Source: Eggerthia catenaformis OT 569 = DSM 20559 (lineage in GTDB: Bacteria; Bacillota_I; Bacilli_A; Erysipelotrichales; Coprobacillaceae). Taken from it: 64,000 nt of DNA. The notes under the pieces are model-generated. The model made no database searches. It had not been told where the DNA came from and saw only the letters and a list, made by a program, of their open reading frames with translations. A program made the translations under genes and the position numbers. Location: positions 218,866-282,865 of the forward strand of contig NZ_KB446648.1 of assembly GCF_000340375.1 (NCBI RefSeq), in the 5' to 3' direction. This document shows positions 1-7,747 of this stretch, one piece after another (position 1 is the stretch's first letter; each line of letters starts with the position of its first letter).

Positions 1-66
1 ATTATTGAAGTATTCTTACCTTATGTAAAGCATAATTATCAGATTGTTCATTTGCTAGGGGAATAA
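1..66 (+). CDS. 3' end of an unidentified gene (partial)
   Basis: The first base begins an open codon series that ends at a TAA at 64-66, leaving only the last 21 residues. The tail is hydrophobic and aromatic (it ends HLLGE). A hairpin terminator follows at once, which supports a real gene end. The fragment is too short to assign a family. Confidence 0.5.
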   Translation: MIEVFLPYVKHNYQIVHLLGE

Positions 67-68
67 AT

Positions 69-106
69 AAAAAGGTCAATGACATTAATGGTCATTGATC
101 CTTTTT
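69..106. terminator. Bidirectional rho-independent terminator
   Basis: An inverted repeat pairs AAAAGGTCAATGAC with GTCATTGATCCTTTT around a short ATTAAT loop, with A-runs on the left and T-runs on the right. It lies between the partial plus-strand gene and the 3' end of gltX on the minus strand and overlaps the gltX stop, so it can serve both converging transcripts. Confidence 0.8.
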
Positions 107-1556
107 AGTTTTCCGGATTTTCTTTTACATAATCCTCTAAATCACTGATAGCCTGTTTTAATCTTTTAATTGTTTCTTCTTTACCTAGGATATGAGCGAT
201 TTCTACTGATCCTCCCGGAGTAAAGGCTTTATTAGATAAAGCAACACGAATAGGCCACATAATACGTCCATTCTTTAATTCCTGTTCTTTAGCAAGATTT
301 ATTTGCATATTCATCATGCCTTCATCATCACTATAATCTTCCCATGCTTCCATTGCAGGTAATGATAATTTTAAGGCTTCTAATGAATTATATGGATTTG
401 TTTTCATCTTTTTATGAGTATAGATATTGGCATCAAAAGGAAGACATTCATTGATAAAATCTACAAACTCTTTTATATCTTCTTTATTCACTCTTTCTAA
501 GCGAGGCTGTAATACTAATGAAACTTCTTTTAGATCCGCTTCTCTAGTAATGGTTTTTGGATAAAGATGCTTTATAGTATCATGGAATGTATCTAAAGAC
601 ATCTTTCTAAGATAGACACCATTCATCCATTTAAGTTTAGTTTTATCAAAGATAGCAGGTGCTTTAGAAATACGATCTATTTCAAATTGTTTGATTAAAT
701 CATCTAAAGATAAGATTTCTTCATCCATAGGAGCCCATCCTAATAAAGCTATATAATTAATAATCGCTTCAGAAAGAAATCCTTCTGCTTTAAGATCTTG
801 AAAAGAAGCATCACCATTTCTTTTAGAAAGTTTATGCTGTTCATCTTTCATAACAGGAGGAAGATGAATATATCTGGGAGGATCCCAGTTAAATGCTTTA
901 TATAAGAGATTATATTTAGGAGTAGAAGAAAGATATTCATTTCCTCTGACGACATCTGTAATACCCATTAAATGATCATCAACAACATTCGCAAAGTTAT
1001 ATGTTGGATAGCCATCACTTTTAAGTAATACATTATCATCTAAGGTATCACAAGGGACTTCAATATGACCATAAATCAGATCATCAAATGAAGCAGTTCC
1101 TGATTCAGGGATAGTCTGCCTAATAACATATTCTTCTCCGGCATCTAATTTGGCTTGAATTTCTTCTTTACTCAGATAACGATCCGGATCTCTCATTTCA
1201 AATGTCTGAGTATCTGATGTTTCTTTTTTAGAGAAAGAATAATGAGCTGCTCCAAGTTCAATAAGCTTTAAAGCATATTCTTTATAAATAGGTAAACGTT
1301 CTGATTGTACATAAGGACCGGTATCGCCCGGTTTATCGGGTCCTTCATCATAATGTAATCCGGTTTCATTTAATACATCATAAATAATCTGAACAGCACC
1401 ATCTACTTCTCTGTTTTGATCAGTATCTTCAATTCTTAAAAGAAAATCTCCATTTTGATGTTTAGCAATTAAATAACAATATAAAGCAGTACGCAAATTC
1501 CCTATATGCATATAACCTGTAGGACTAGGAGCAAATCTTGTTCTGATTTTATTCAT
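105..1556 (-). CDS. gltX: Glutamate--tRNA ligase (GltX)
   Basis: Class I aminoacyl-tRNA synthetase that charges tRNA-Glu. In Firmicutes without GlnRS it normally also mischarges tRNA-Gln, which GatCAB then amidates. The 483 aa length is normal. The N-terminal HIGH-type signature is HIGN at residues 17-20 and the KMSKS-type loop is KLSKR at 242-246; the RIEDTD block at 41-46 is typical of GlxRS enzymes. The C-terminal half is the alpha-helical anticodon-binding region. The ATG start follows a GGAG-type ribosome site on the minus strand. The gene sits directly upstream of tRNA-Gln and tRNA-Glu genes, both possible substrates of a non-discriminating enzyme. Confidence 0.95.
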   Translation of the reverse strand: MNKIRTRFAPSPTGYMHIGNLRTALYCYLIAKHQNGDFLLRIEDTDQNREVDGAVQIIYDVLNETGLHYDEGPDKPGDTGPYVQSERLPIYKEYALKLIELGAAHYSFSKKETSDTQTFEMRDPDRYLSKEEIQAKLDAGEEYVIRQTIPESGTASFDDLIYGHIEVPCDTLDDNVLLKSDGYPTYNFANVVDDHLMGITDVVRGNEYLSSTPKYNLLYKAFNWDPPRYIHLPPVMKDEQHKLSKRNGDASFQDLKAEGFLSEAIINYIALLGWAPMDEEILSLDDLIKQFEIDRISKAPAIFDKTKLKWMNGVYLRKMSLDTFHDTIKHLYPKTITREADLKEVSLVLQPRLERVNKEDIKEFVDFINECLPFDANIYTHKKMKTNPYNSLEALKLSLPAMEAWEDYSDDEGMMNMQINLAKEQELKNGRIMWPIRVALSNKAFTPGGSVEIAHILGKEETIKRLKQAISDLEDYVKENPEN

Positions 1557-1563
1557 TTTCTTC

Positions 1564-1591
1564 TTTACATCTCCTTTGTTTTGTGTATAAT
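1564..1591 (+). promoter_or_regulatory. Sigma-A promoter of tRNA-Gln
   Basis: TTTACA at 1564-1569 and a perfect TATAAT at 1586-1591 are separated by 16 bases and lie just before the mature tRNA-Gln start at 1604. The -35 box overlaps the gltX leader on the other strand. Confidence 0.7.
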
Positions 1592-1603
1592 AAACATTGT
1601 TGT

Positions 1604-1679
1604 TGGGGTATAGCCAAGCGGTAAGGCAGCAGACTCTGAATCTGCCATTTCACTGGTTCGAATCCAGTTACCCCAGCCA
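1604..1679 (+). tRNA. tRNA-Gln (anticodon CTG)
   Basis: A full cloverleaf is visible: acceptor TGGGGTA/TACCCCA, D-stem GCC/GGC, anticodon stem GCAGA/TCTGC with loop CTCTGAA (anticodon CTG), T-stem CTGG/CCAG around TTCGAAT, and an encoded 3' GCCA. This isoacceptor reads CAG, a codon used often in the neighbouring genes despite the AT-rich genome. Confidence 0.93.
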
Positions 1680-1698
1680 TTTTTTATATAATGACATT

Positions 1699-1733
1699 TT
1701 AAAAAGAAAGCTTGGCTTTCTTTTTTCTTTTTT
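1699..1733. terminator. Bidirectional terminator between convergent tRNA genes
   Basis: The stem AAAAAGAAAGC/GCTTTCTTTTT has a three-base TTG loop and a long T-run on the plus strand (1719-1735), with an A/T run on the other side. It separates tRNA-Gln (+) from tRNA-Glu (-). Confidence 0.8.
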
Positions 1734-1734
1734 T

Positions 1735-1810
1735 TGGTAGTCCGTAGGGGGTTCGAACCCCTGAATGCTTGGATGAGAACCAAGTGTGTTGACCACTTCA
1801 CCAACGGACC
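1735..1810 (-). tRNA. tRNA-Glu (anticodon CTC)
   Basis: On the minus strand the cloverleaf begins GGTCCGT and ends ACGGACT-A-CCA. The anticodon stem CTTGG/CCAAG encloses TTCTCAT (anticodon CTC), and the T-arm is GGGG TTCGAAC CCCC. An encoded CCA occupies 1735-1737. A TATACT box at 1821-1826 on the minus strand is the likely -10 element. Confidence 0.93.
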
Positions 1811-1878
1811 ATGTGGTGTTAGTATAGCACAATTCATAGATAAGTAAAATATTAGTTTTAAAAAAAGGCGGATATATT

Positions 1879-1906
1879 TTGATTTTTTTTATGAATCTAT
1901 TATAAT
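1879..1906 (+). promoter_or_regulatory. Promoter of murA
   Basis: TTGATT at 1879-1884 and TATAAT at 1901-1906 with a 16-base spacer, about 55 bases ahead of the murA ATG. Confidence 0.6.
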
Positions 1907-1963
1907 TGGAATAAGTACGAGGGTCACATTCTATGAATGTTTTGATATATTAGGAGAAATAAG

Positions 1964-3238
1964 ATGGCAAAAGAAGTAATTGCGATTGAGGGTGGACATA
2001 AATTAAAAGGAACTGTAAGAATCAGTGGAGCTAAGAATGCAACAGTAGCTTTGATTCCTTCGGTTGTTTTAGCACAGGAGCCGGTGGAAATATGCGGTGT
2101 TCCGGAAATATCGGATGTTGAAGCCTTAGTAATTTTATTGAGAGAATTGAATTGTGAAGTGGAGTTAGAGGGTGATACTTTAAGAGTAGATCCTACACAT
2201 ATGAAAAATAATCCTTTAACTAGTGAAGCAGTAGATAAATTAAGGGCTTCATATTATTTTATGGGAGCATTATTGGGTAAATATGGGGAAGTAACAATTA
2301 AGATGCCTGGCGGATGTTATCTTGGACCACGCCCTATTGATCTTCATTTAAAGGGATTTGAAGCATTAGGAGCTGTTATTGAATATCATAATGAAACAGG
2401 AGAATATCATTTAAAAGCGGATAATCTTGAGGGTGCTCATATTTATTTGGATTTTGCGAGTGTTGGAGCTACTATTAATATTATGTTGGCAGCAGTAAAA
2501 GCAAATGGAAGAACAATTATTGAAAATGCTGCTAAAGAACCGGAAATTATTGATGTAGCTAATCTTTTAACTAAAATGGGAGCTAAAATAAGAGGCGTTG
2601 GGACTGATACTATTACTATAGAAGGTGTTGATTATATGGGGGGTGCTAATCATGAGATTATTCCTGATCGTATCGAAGCGGGAACATTTCTGATTATTGC
2701 TGCTGCTATCGGAACAATGGTTTTAGTGCAAAATGTGATACCACAGCATCTGGATGCCTTGCTTTCTAAATTAAGAGAGATGGGGGTTGGTATGGAAATT
2801 ATCGGTGATACTATTTTAGTATTTGGCGGACTTGATAATTTTAAACCAATAAGAGTAAAAACACAGATTTATCCGGGCTTTGCAACTGATTTACAGCAGC
2901 CTCTTACAAGTTTATTAACACAGGCCTATGGACAGTCAAAAGTCACTGATACTATTTATACAGCACGCTTTAAGCATTGTGAACAGTTAAATAGAATGGG
3001 TGCTGATATCACTTTAGGTGATGCTTGTTGTTATATTAATGGGAAGACACCATTACATGGAGCACGTGTAGAAGCCACTGACTTAAGATGTGGTGCGGCC
3101 TTAGTTGTAGCAGGATTAATGGCAGAGGGTGTTACTGAGATAAGTAATGTTTACCATATTGATAGAGGATATGATAGTATTGATCGTAAGCTGATTGCCT
3201 TAGGTGCTCAGATTTCACGTTATATGGTAGAAGACTGA
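1964..3238 (+). CDS. murA: UDP-N-acetylglucosamine 1-carboxyvinyltransferase (MurA)
   Basis: Catalyses the first committed step of peptidoglycan synthesis, transferring enolpyruvate from PEP to UDP-GlcNAc in the cytoplasm. The 424 aa length fits the family. Residues 22-33 hold the SGAKNA substrate loop with catalytic Lys24. The active-site loop [14 protein letters not shown] carries Cys118, the residue alkylated by fosfomycin, so the enzyme is of the fosfomycin-sensitive Cys type by sequence. The start follows AGGAGA with good spacing. It is transcribed alone or with rpmE; no strong terminator separates the two. Confidence 0.95.
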   Translation: MAKEVIAIEGGHKLKGTVRISGAKNATVALIPSVVLAQEPVEICGVPEISDVEALVILLRELNCEVELEGDTLRVDPTHMKNNPLTSEAVDKLRASYYFMGALLGKYGEVTIKMPGGCYLGPRPIDLHLKGFEALGAVIEYHNETGEYHLKADNLEGAHIYLDFASVGATINIMLAAVKANGRTIIENAAKEPEIIDVANLLTKMGAKIRGVGTDTITIEGVDYMGGANHEIIPDRIEAGTFLIIAAAIGTMVLVQNVIPQHLDALLSKLREMGVGMEIIGDTILVFGGLDNFKPIRVKTQIYPGFATDLQQPLTSLLTQAYGQSKVTDTIYTARFKHCEQLNRMGADITLGDACCYINGKTPLHGARVEATDLRCGAALVVAGLMAEGVTEISNVYHIDRGYDSIDRKLIALGAQISRYMVED

Positions 3239-3343
3239 TAAAATAATTTTAAAAACTATTGTATTATTAAATTATTAGTGCTATTATACTAGAGCAACTT
3301 ACTTTGGAGTAGCATATATTTCAAGGCGGAAGGAGAGACAACT

Positions 3344-3547
3344 ATGAAACAGGGAATTCATCCTAATTACAAGAAGGTAAAAGTTGTTTGCACATCTTGC
3401 GGTACTGAATTTGAAACAGGTTCAGTGTTAGATGAGATTCGTGTAGACACTTGTTCAAACTGCCATCCATTTTATACCGGTAAACAGAGATTTGCGAGTG
3501 CAGATGGAAGAGTAGAGAAGTTCAATAAAAAATATGGTCTTAAGTAA
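3344..3547 (+). CDS. rpmE: 50S ribosomal protein L31 (zinc-binding form)
   Basis: At 67 aa this is the C+ form of L31, which holds a structural zinc through Cys16, Cys19, Cys37 and Cys40 (CTSC and CSNC pairs). The HPFYTGKQ motif in the middle is diagnostic. The ATG is preceded by GGAAGGAGAG. A TATACT box at 3285-3290 suggests its own promoter in the 105-base gap after murA, and a hairpin terminator follows the stop. Confidence 0.95.
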   Translation: MKQGIHPNYKKVKVVCTSCGTEFETGSVLDEIRVDTCSNCHPFYTGKQRFASADGRVEKFNKKYGLK

Positions 3548-3553
3548 GACTTC

Positions 3554-3577
3554 AAGGAGCTTAGGCTCCTTTTTTTA
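3554..3577 (+). terminator. Terminator of rpmE
   Basis: Stem AAGGAGC/GGCTCCTT with a short TTA loop followed by seven T residues, starting seven bases after the rpmE stop codon. Confidence 0.85.
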
Positions 3578-3578
3578 C

Positions 3579-3674
3579 AATTTAAATGAAAAGAAAATTG
3601 GTTATCAGACTGTCTATTATTTGCAAGAGAGAGTTATTCAGACAGCTGTTTTAGAGAAATATAAAGATAATTAG
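3579..3674 (+). pseudogene. Possible 3' relic of a lost gene
   Basis: An open stretch of 31 codons with no start codon ends at TAG 3672-3674. Its translation (containing KKIGYQTVYYLQERVIQTAV) has the composition of a normal soluble protein, unlike the other two frames. It may be the C-terminal remnant of a deleted gene. No family was recognised. Confidence 0.25.
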
Positions 3675-3725
3675 ATAAGAAAGGTATTTATATTATTAAG
3701 GTTTGTGGAGAAAAGAGTCAGTATT

Positions 3726-3749
3726 AAAAAAGAGGCAATGCCTCTTTTA
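3726..3749 (-). terminator. Terminator of the cytidylate-kinase-like gene
   Basis: AAAAGAGG/CCTCTTTT stem with a CAATG loop. On the minus strand it is followed by a T-rich run and it overlaps the stop codon of the gene at 3747. Confidence 0.75.
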
Positions 3750-4325
3750 TAGTTTTCTATACATTTCAGCAATAATATCAGCAGTCTCATCTAATCCAAA
3801 ATCGCTATTAATAGTTAAATCAAAGTTTTTTAGATGTCCCCATTTATTAGTAGTATAGTAGTTATAATAGTTAGAACGCTTCTTATCCATAGAGATAATC
3901 TTTTTCTTAGCATCTCCTTCATCTTCATGATACTCTTCAGATACTCTTCTCATACGAGATTCTAATGGTGCATGAATAAATACCTTTAAAACATTATCAA
4001 AATCTTCAAGAATATAGTCAGCACAGCCATTAACAATAATACATGATTCATTAGAAGCAAGATGTCTAATAACTTTAGATTGAGTCGCAAAGACTTGATC
4101 ATTTAAAGGCATTTGAAAGCTTCCACCTACCATAGAATATAAGAATCCTGAACTTCTTTCCTGAGCAGCACGTCTGATAGTATCAATATTAAAACCTAAT
4201 TCCTGAGCAGCTAAGTCAATAATCTGATTATCATAGTAAACAAGATCTAACTTTTCAGCTGTTTTTTGGGCAATAATTCTTCCTCCAGAGCCATACTCTC
4301 TAGCAATTGTAATGATTTTAGTCAT
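3747..4325 (-). CDS. Cytidylate kinase-like family protein
   Basis: A 192 aa P-loop nucleotide-kinase fold of the cytidylate kinase-like (AAA_26 / Cytidylate_kin2) group. The N-terminal beta strand TKIITIAREYGSGG carries a degenerate Walker A typical of this family, which replaces the classical GKS/T. The segment LRVFIHAP-like (KVFIHAPLESRMRRV) and a following Arg/Lys-rich lid with KKKIISMDKKRSNYY match the family pattern. Members are found in many gut Firmicutes as extra copies besides true cmk; the substrate is not known. The gene is monocistronic, diverges from walJ, and has an AGGAGG ribosome site. Confidence 0.8.
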   Translation of the reverse strand: MTKIITIAREYGSGGRIIAQKTAEKLDLVYYDNQIIDLAAQELGFNIDTIRRAAQERSSGFLYSMVGGSFQMPLNDQVFATQSKVIRHLASNESCIIVNGCADYILEDFDNVLKVFIHAPLESRMRRVSEEYHEDEGDAKKKIISMDKKRSNYYNYYTTNKWGHLKNFDLTINSDFGLDETADIIAEMYRKL

Positions 4326-4390
4326 GTCTATACCTCCTGCTTTTCTTTATTTTATCACAAAATAAGAGAAAAAGTCTTATTTTTATATAA

Positions 4391-4418
4391 TTGCATCAAA
4401 AATATTTCATGATATAAT
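4391..4418 (+). promoter_or_regulatory. Promoter of walJ-rlmH
   Basis: TTGCAT at 4391-4396, 16 bases, then a perfect TATAAT at 4413-4418, about 20 bases before the walJ ATG. Confidence 0.7.
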
Positions 4419-4438
4419 GCACATATTAGGAGAAATAT

Positions 4439-5191
4439 ATGAAATATCATATTTTAGCAAGCGGATCAAAAGGTAATGCAGCCTTTATATATGAGAATAA
4501 TACAGGTGTATTAATAGATTGTGGTATTACCAGAAAACAGCTGTTATTTAAACTTGATGAATTAGGGTATAGTCAGGATGATATCAGTTATGTTTTATTA
4601 ACGCATGATCATAATGATCATAATAAGAATATTGGTATCTTTGATAAAGATATTGTTTATACTGCAAAAGGCAATATTAAAGAATTAGATCAGGAACATG
4701 AGCTTATACCTTATCAGGAATATCAGATGGGTCATTTTCATATTTTTGTATTAAAATTATCTCATGATGCAACAAATACTGTAGGATTTGTGATAAGAGG
4801 AGAAGAATCTTTTCTTTATATGACGGATACAGGATATGTTTCTAGGAAGAATAGACAGTATATTCAGGATTTGAATTATTATGTGATTGAAGCAAATCAT
4901 GATATAGAAATGCTGATGAATACAAGGAGACCTTTATTCTTGAAAAATAGGATATTAGGAGATTTAGGACATCTCAATAATGAATATAGTGCTCGCTTAA
5001 TGAATGAGATTATGGGAGAGAATACGAAAGAAATTATCTTAGCTCATTTATCACAGGAAGCTAATACAAAGGAATTAGCTTTACATACTTATTATGATGT
5101 TTTTGATGAGCTTCATAATTCTTTTGATAAAAAGAAAATTAGATGTGCAGACCAGTTTAAAATATTAACAGGTGGAAGAAATGACAATTAA
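4439..5191 (+). CDS. walJ: WalJ/YycJ-type MBL-fold metallohydrolase
   Basis: A 250 aa metallo-beta-lactamase fold protein. The metal-binding signature is THDHNDH near residues 59-65, with later ligand positions in LSHD and the TDTGY segment. The opening LASGSKGNA is characteristic of the YycJ/WalJ group, proposed to act as a DNA 5'-3' exonuclease in coordinating cell division with replication. In Bacillus walJ is also followed by the rlmH gene, and here the two overlap by 11 bases. The sensor kinase and regulator walKR are not in the window, so the operon is reduced relative to Bacillus. Confidence 0.88.
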   Translation: MKYHILASGSKGNAAFIYENNTGVLIDCGITRKQLLFKLDELGYSQDDISYVLLTHDHNDHNKNIGIFDKDIVYTAKGNIKELDQEHELIPYQEYQMGHFHIFVLKLSHDATNTVGFVIRGEESFLYMTDTGYVSRKNRQYIQDLNYYVIEANHDIEMLMNTRRPLFLKNRILGDLGHLNNEYSARLMNEIMGENTKEIILAHLSQEANTKELALHTYYDVFDELHNSFDKKKIRCADQFKILTGGRNDN

Positions 5192-5663
5192 GCTAATATG
5201 TGTAGGCAAGATCAAAGAGAAATATTTAAAAGCAGGAATTGAGGAGTATCAAAAGAGATTATCGGCTTATTGTAAGCTTAAAATTATAGAAGTAGCTGAT
5301 GAAAAGATACCTGATAATCCTTCTTTATCACAGCAAATCATGATTAAGAATAAAGAAGGAGAAAAGATATTAAAATATATTAAAGATAATAAAGATTATA
5401 TGATCCTCATGGATGTTAAAAGCAAAACCTATGATTCTGTTCAATTCTCAGAAATGATAGAAAATCAAATGATTAACGGTTATAGTACAATTGTTTTTGT
5501 GATTGGCGGATCATTAGGTCATAGTGAAGAACTATATCATAGAGCACAAATAAAAGTATCTGTTAGTCCGATGACATTTCCTCACCAACTTTTTAGACTT
5601 ATGCTTGTTGAACAAATTTATCGTAGTTTTAAAATCATTAATCATGAAACATATCATAAATAA
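5181..5663 (+). CDS. rlmH: 23S rRNA (pseudouridine1915-N3)-methyltransferase RlmH
   Basis: SPOUT-class methyltransferase that modifies pseudouridine 1915 of assembled 70S ribosomes. The AdoMet knot is seen in FVIGGSLGHSEEL, and the C-terminal segment MTFPHQLFRLMLVEQIYR is highly diagnostic. The ATG at 5181 is preferred over an in-frame GTG at 5172 because it gives the usual N-terminus (MTIKLICVGKIKEKY) and lies just behind GGTGGAAG. The coding region overlaps walJ by 11 bases, so translation is probably coupled. Length 160 aa is normal. Confidence 0.93.
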   Translation: MTIKLICVGKIKEKYLKAGIEEYQKRLSAYCKLKIIEVADEKIPDNPSLSQQIMIKNKEGEKILKYIKDNKDYMILMDVKSKTYDSVQFSEMIENQMINGYSTIVFVIGGSLGHSEELYHRAQIKVSVSPMTFPHQLFRLMLVEQIYRSFKIINHETYHK

Positions 5664-5688
5664 AAAGGAAGCTTTTACTTCCTTTTTA
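5662..5688. terminator. Bidirectional terminator rlmH / metI
   Basis: AAAAAGGAAG/CTTCCTTTTT stem around a CTTTTA-type loop, placed between the converging rlmH and metI stop codons. Confidence 0.85.
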
Positions 5689-6345
5689 TTGTCGTTTATC
5701 TACTTTTTTAGCAAGATAATTTCCTGCAAGCTGGAATATTTGTACAATAATTATAACCACAATAATAGCTGCCAGCATAACTTCTTTAACATATCTTAAA
5801 TAACCATATCTAATCGCAACATCACCTAAGCCTCCGGCTCCAACCATGCCTGCCATAGCTACATAGCCGATGATTGAAGAAAAGACAATGGTTGTTCCAA
5901 GTACAAGAGATGATCTTGATTCAACAAGCAATACTTTCATTACAATCTGCCATGTTGAAGCACCCATTGCCTGAGCCGCTTCAATAACGCCGGGATCTAC
6001 TTCTTTTAAAGACTGTTCAATCATACGAGCTATAAATGGAATAGCACTTACCGTTAAAGGCACAATAGCGCCTTTAACACCGATACTGGTATAAACAAGA
6101 GCTTTAGTGAAAGGAATCATCCATACTAGTAAAATCACAAATGGTATGGATCTAAATATGTTGACAATAATATCCAGTATAGTATAAACAGCTTTATTAG
6201 GCTTTAAACCATTCTTATCAGTTAAAGTAAGAATAATGCCTAATGGAAGACCGAAAGCATATCCTAAGATTGTACTGACAGCAACCATAATTAGCGTATT
6301 TCCTGTTTCAGGAATTATAAGTTGTAATATTTCATAAAAATTCAT
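5686..6345 (-). CDS. metI: MetI-type ABC transporter permease
   Basis: Integral membrane subunit of a methionine-type importer (219 aa). Five or six hydrophobic segments are visible, and the coupling-helix EAA loop reads EAAQAMGASTWQIVMKVLL. It overlaps the ATPase gene metN by one base, so the two are a translationally coupled pair. The binding-protein gene metQ that usually completes the operon is not adjacent. Substrate specificity for D/L-methionine is inferred from the MetN partner with its NIL domain. Confidence 0.9.
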   Translation of the reverse strand: MNFYEILQLIIPETGNTLIMVAVSTILGYAFGLPLGIILTLTDKNGLKPNKAVYTILDIIVNIFRSIPFVILLVWMIPFTKALVYTSIGVKGAIVPLTVSAIPFIARMIEQSLKEVDPGVIEAAQAMGASTWQIVMKVLLVESRSSLVLGTTIVFSSIIGYVAMAGMVGAGGLGDVAIRYGYLRYVKEVMLAAIIVVIIIVQIFQLAGNYLAKKVDKRQ

Positions 6346-7340
6346 TACTGATTAACCTCCTTTACTGAAAGACCTCTTTCTTTAAGAAAAGCAATCATTT
6401 CAGATGGATCACCTTCACCAAAGTCAACAATCATATCTCCCATAGCTGAACCATGTACATCTCTTGTATTTGCATAGAGAATATTAACGGGTTTTTTAAA
6501 TTTTAAGATTAAATTTGCGATAACCGGTTCAAATGAAGACTGTTCATTAAATACAATACGATACTGAACATTGGATTTTAATTCATCAGTAGTTCTTATA
6601 TCATCGGATAAAATCAGTCTTTTTCCCACCTTACTTTGGGGATTCTTAAAGATTTCTTCAACAGTTCCTGTTTCCTGAACAGTTCCATCTTCCATGATTG
6701 CAACATTTTTACAGATATCCTGAATAACGGACATCTGATGAGTAATAATAACTATGGTGATACCCATTTCTTCATTAATCTTTGATAATAAAGCTAAGAT
6801 AGAAGATGTTGTTGCAGGATCTAAGGCACTTGTAGCTTCATCACAAAGCAGTATTTCCGGATCACATGCTAAAGCACGAGCAATCGCAACTCTTTGCTTC
6901 TGTCCTCCTGAAAGCATAGCAGGATAGCTTTTTGCCTTATCTTCAAGACCAACGATCTTTAAGTAATCAATAGCTTTCTTATAGGCATCATTTTTACTGA
7001 TACCTGATATTCTTAATGGAAAGCATACATTATCAATAACAGTTTTTTGCATGAGTAAGTTAAAGTTCTGAAAAATCATTGTAATTTTTTTTCGCTCTGC
7101 TCTTAATTCTTTCTCTGTTAAGTTTTTTAAATGAATTCCCTGAATAATGACATCACCATAAGTGGGTTTCTCTAAGAAGTTTAGACATCTGACAAGAGTA
7201 CTTTTGCCGGCACCGCTCATACCGATGATTCCAAAGATATCTCCTTTTTCTATTTCTAAATTAACATTTTTAAGTGCTTCTACTTTTCCTTGTGTACTAT
7301 AAAAGTGTTTAGATAGATTTTTAATTTCTATTTCTGCCAT
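6345..7340 (-). CDS. metN: MetN-type methionine importer ATPase
   Basis: ABC ATPase of 331 aa. Walker A is GMSGAGKST at 40-48, the signature motif is LSGGQKQR, and Walker B is ILLCDEATSALDP. Residues about 255-331 form a C-terminal NIL domain, the methionine-sensing regulatory domain that trans-inhibits MetNI transport. A strong AGGAGGG ribosome site precedes the ATG on the minus strand. I looked for an S-box riboswitch upstream and saw no room or sequence for one before the divergent tRNA-Leu. Confidence 0.92.
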   Translation of the reverse strand: MAEIEIKNLSKHFYSTQGKVEALKNVNLEIEKGDIFGIIGMSGAGKSTLVRCLNFLEKPTYGDVIIQGIHLKNLTEKELRAERKKITMIFQNFNLLMQKTVIDNVCFPLRISGISKNDAYKKAIDYLKIVGLEDKAKSYPAMLSGGQKQRVAIARALACDPEILLCDEATSALDPATTSSILALLSKINEEMGITIVIITHQMSVIQDICKNVAIMEDGTVQETGTVEEIFKNPQSKVGKRLILSDDIRTTDELKSNVQYRIVFNEQSSFEPVIANLILKFKKPVNILYANTRDVHGSAMGDMIVDFGEGDPSEMIAFLKERGLSVKEVNQ

Positions 7341-7439
7341 AAAATCCCTCCTATTAAAAATGTATAACGGTTTTCCCTTATATAAATATGCATAAATCTT
7401 ATCTTATTAACTTTTCTTTTTCAACTATTTTATCTTGTA

Positions 7440-7469
7440 TTGACAAATTATTTCTCTTTGTAGTATTAT
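7440..7469 (+). promoter_or_regulatory. Promoter of tRNA-Leu
   Basis: A perfect TTGACA at 7440-7445 and TATTAT at 7464-7469 with an 18-base spacer; the mature tRNA starts ten bases further on. Confidence 0.75.
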
Positions 7470-7478
7470 TCTTTATAT

Positions 7479-7562
7479 GCTCAAGTGGTGGAATGGTAGA
7501 CACGCTAGTTTCAGGTACTAGTGACTTATGTCGTGTGGGTTCAAATCCCATCTTGAGCACCA
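7479..7562 (+). tRNA. tRNA-Leu (anticodon CAG)
   Basis: Class II tRNA with a long variable arm. Acceptor GCTCAAG/CTTGAGC, anticodon stem CTAGT/ACTAG with loop TTCAGGT (anticodon CAG), extra arm GTGACTTATGTCGT, T-arm GTGGG TTCAAAT CCCAT, and an encoded ACCA end. It reads CTG. Confidence 0.93.
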
Positions 7563-7572
7563 TCTTAAAAAT

Positions 7573-7597
7573 ACCTTGATTTAATCAAGGTTTTTTA
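7573..7597 (+). terminator. Terminator of tRNA-Leu
   Basis: ACCTTGAT/ATCAAGGT stem with a TTA loop followed by six T residues. Confidence 0.85.
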
Positions 7598-7667
7598 ATT
7601 ATTAGTTCTTTTTTATGATATAGTACAGAATATATTATTGGATATATGTAAGTGCTTTATTTTAGAG

Positions 7668-7696
7668 TTGATAGAATGCCTAAATGAGCGTAAAAT
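7668..7696 (+). promoter_or_regulatory. Promoter of pta
   Basis: TTGATA at 7668-7673, a 17-base spacer, and TAAAAT at 7691-7696, about 50 bases ahead of the pta start. Confidence 0.6.
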
Positions 7697-7747
7697 AATA
7701 AATAGAATATTTTAAGTTTTATGTATAGAAAAGGAGATAAATGAATA

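Noticed and set aside
1565..1837. 90-codon minus-strand open frame over the two tRNA genes
   Set aside because: It is composed of tRNA sequence read as protein and has no ribosome site.
5605..5799. Open frame spanning the end of rlmH and the metI 3' end
   Set aside because: It crosses a terminator and runs over two real genes in the wrong frame or strand.
7341..7478. S-box (SAM) riboswitch upstream of metN
   Set aside because: The gap to the divergent tRNA-Leu is short and shows no conserved S-box elements or terminator on the metN strand.
7388..7579. 63-codon open frame over tRNA-Leu
   Set aside because: It covers the tRNA-Leu promoter and the tRNA itself; chance frame.
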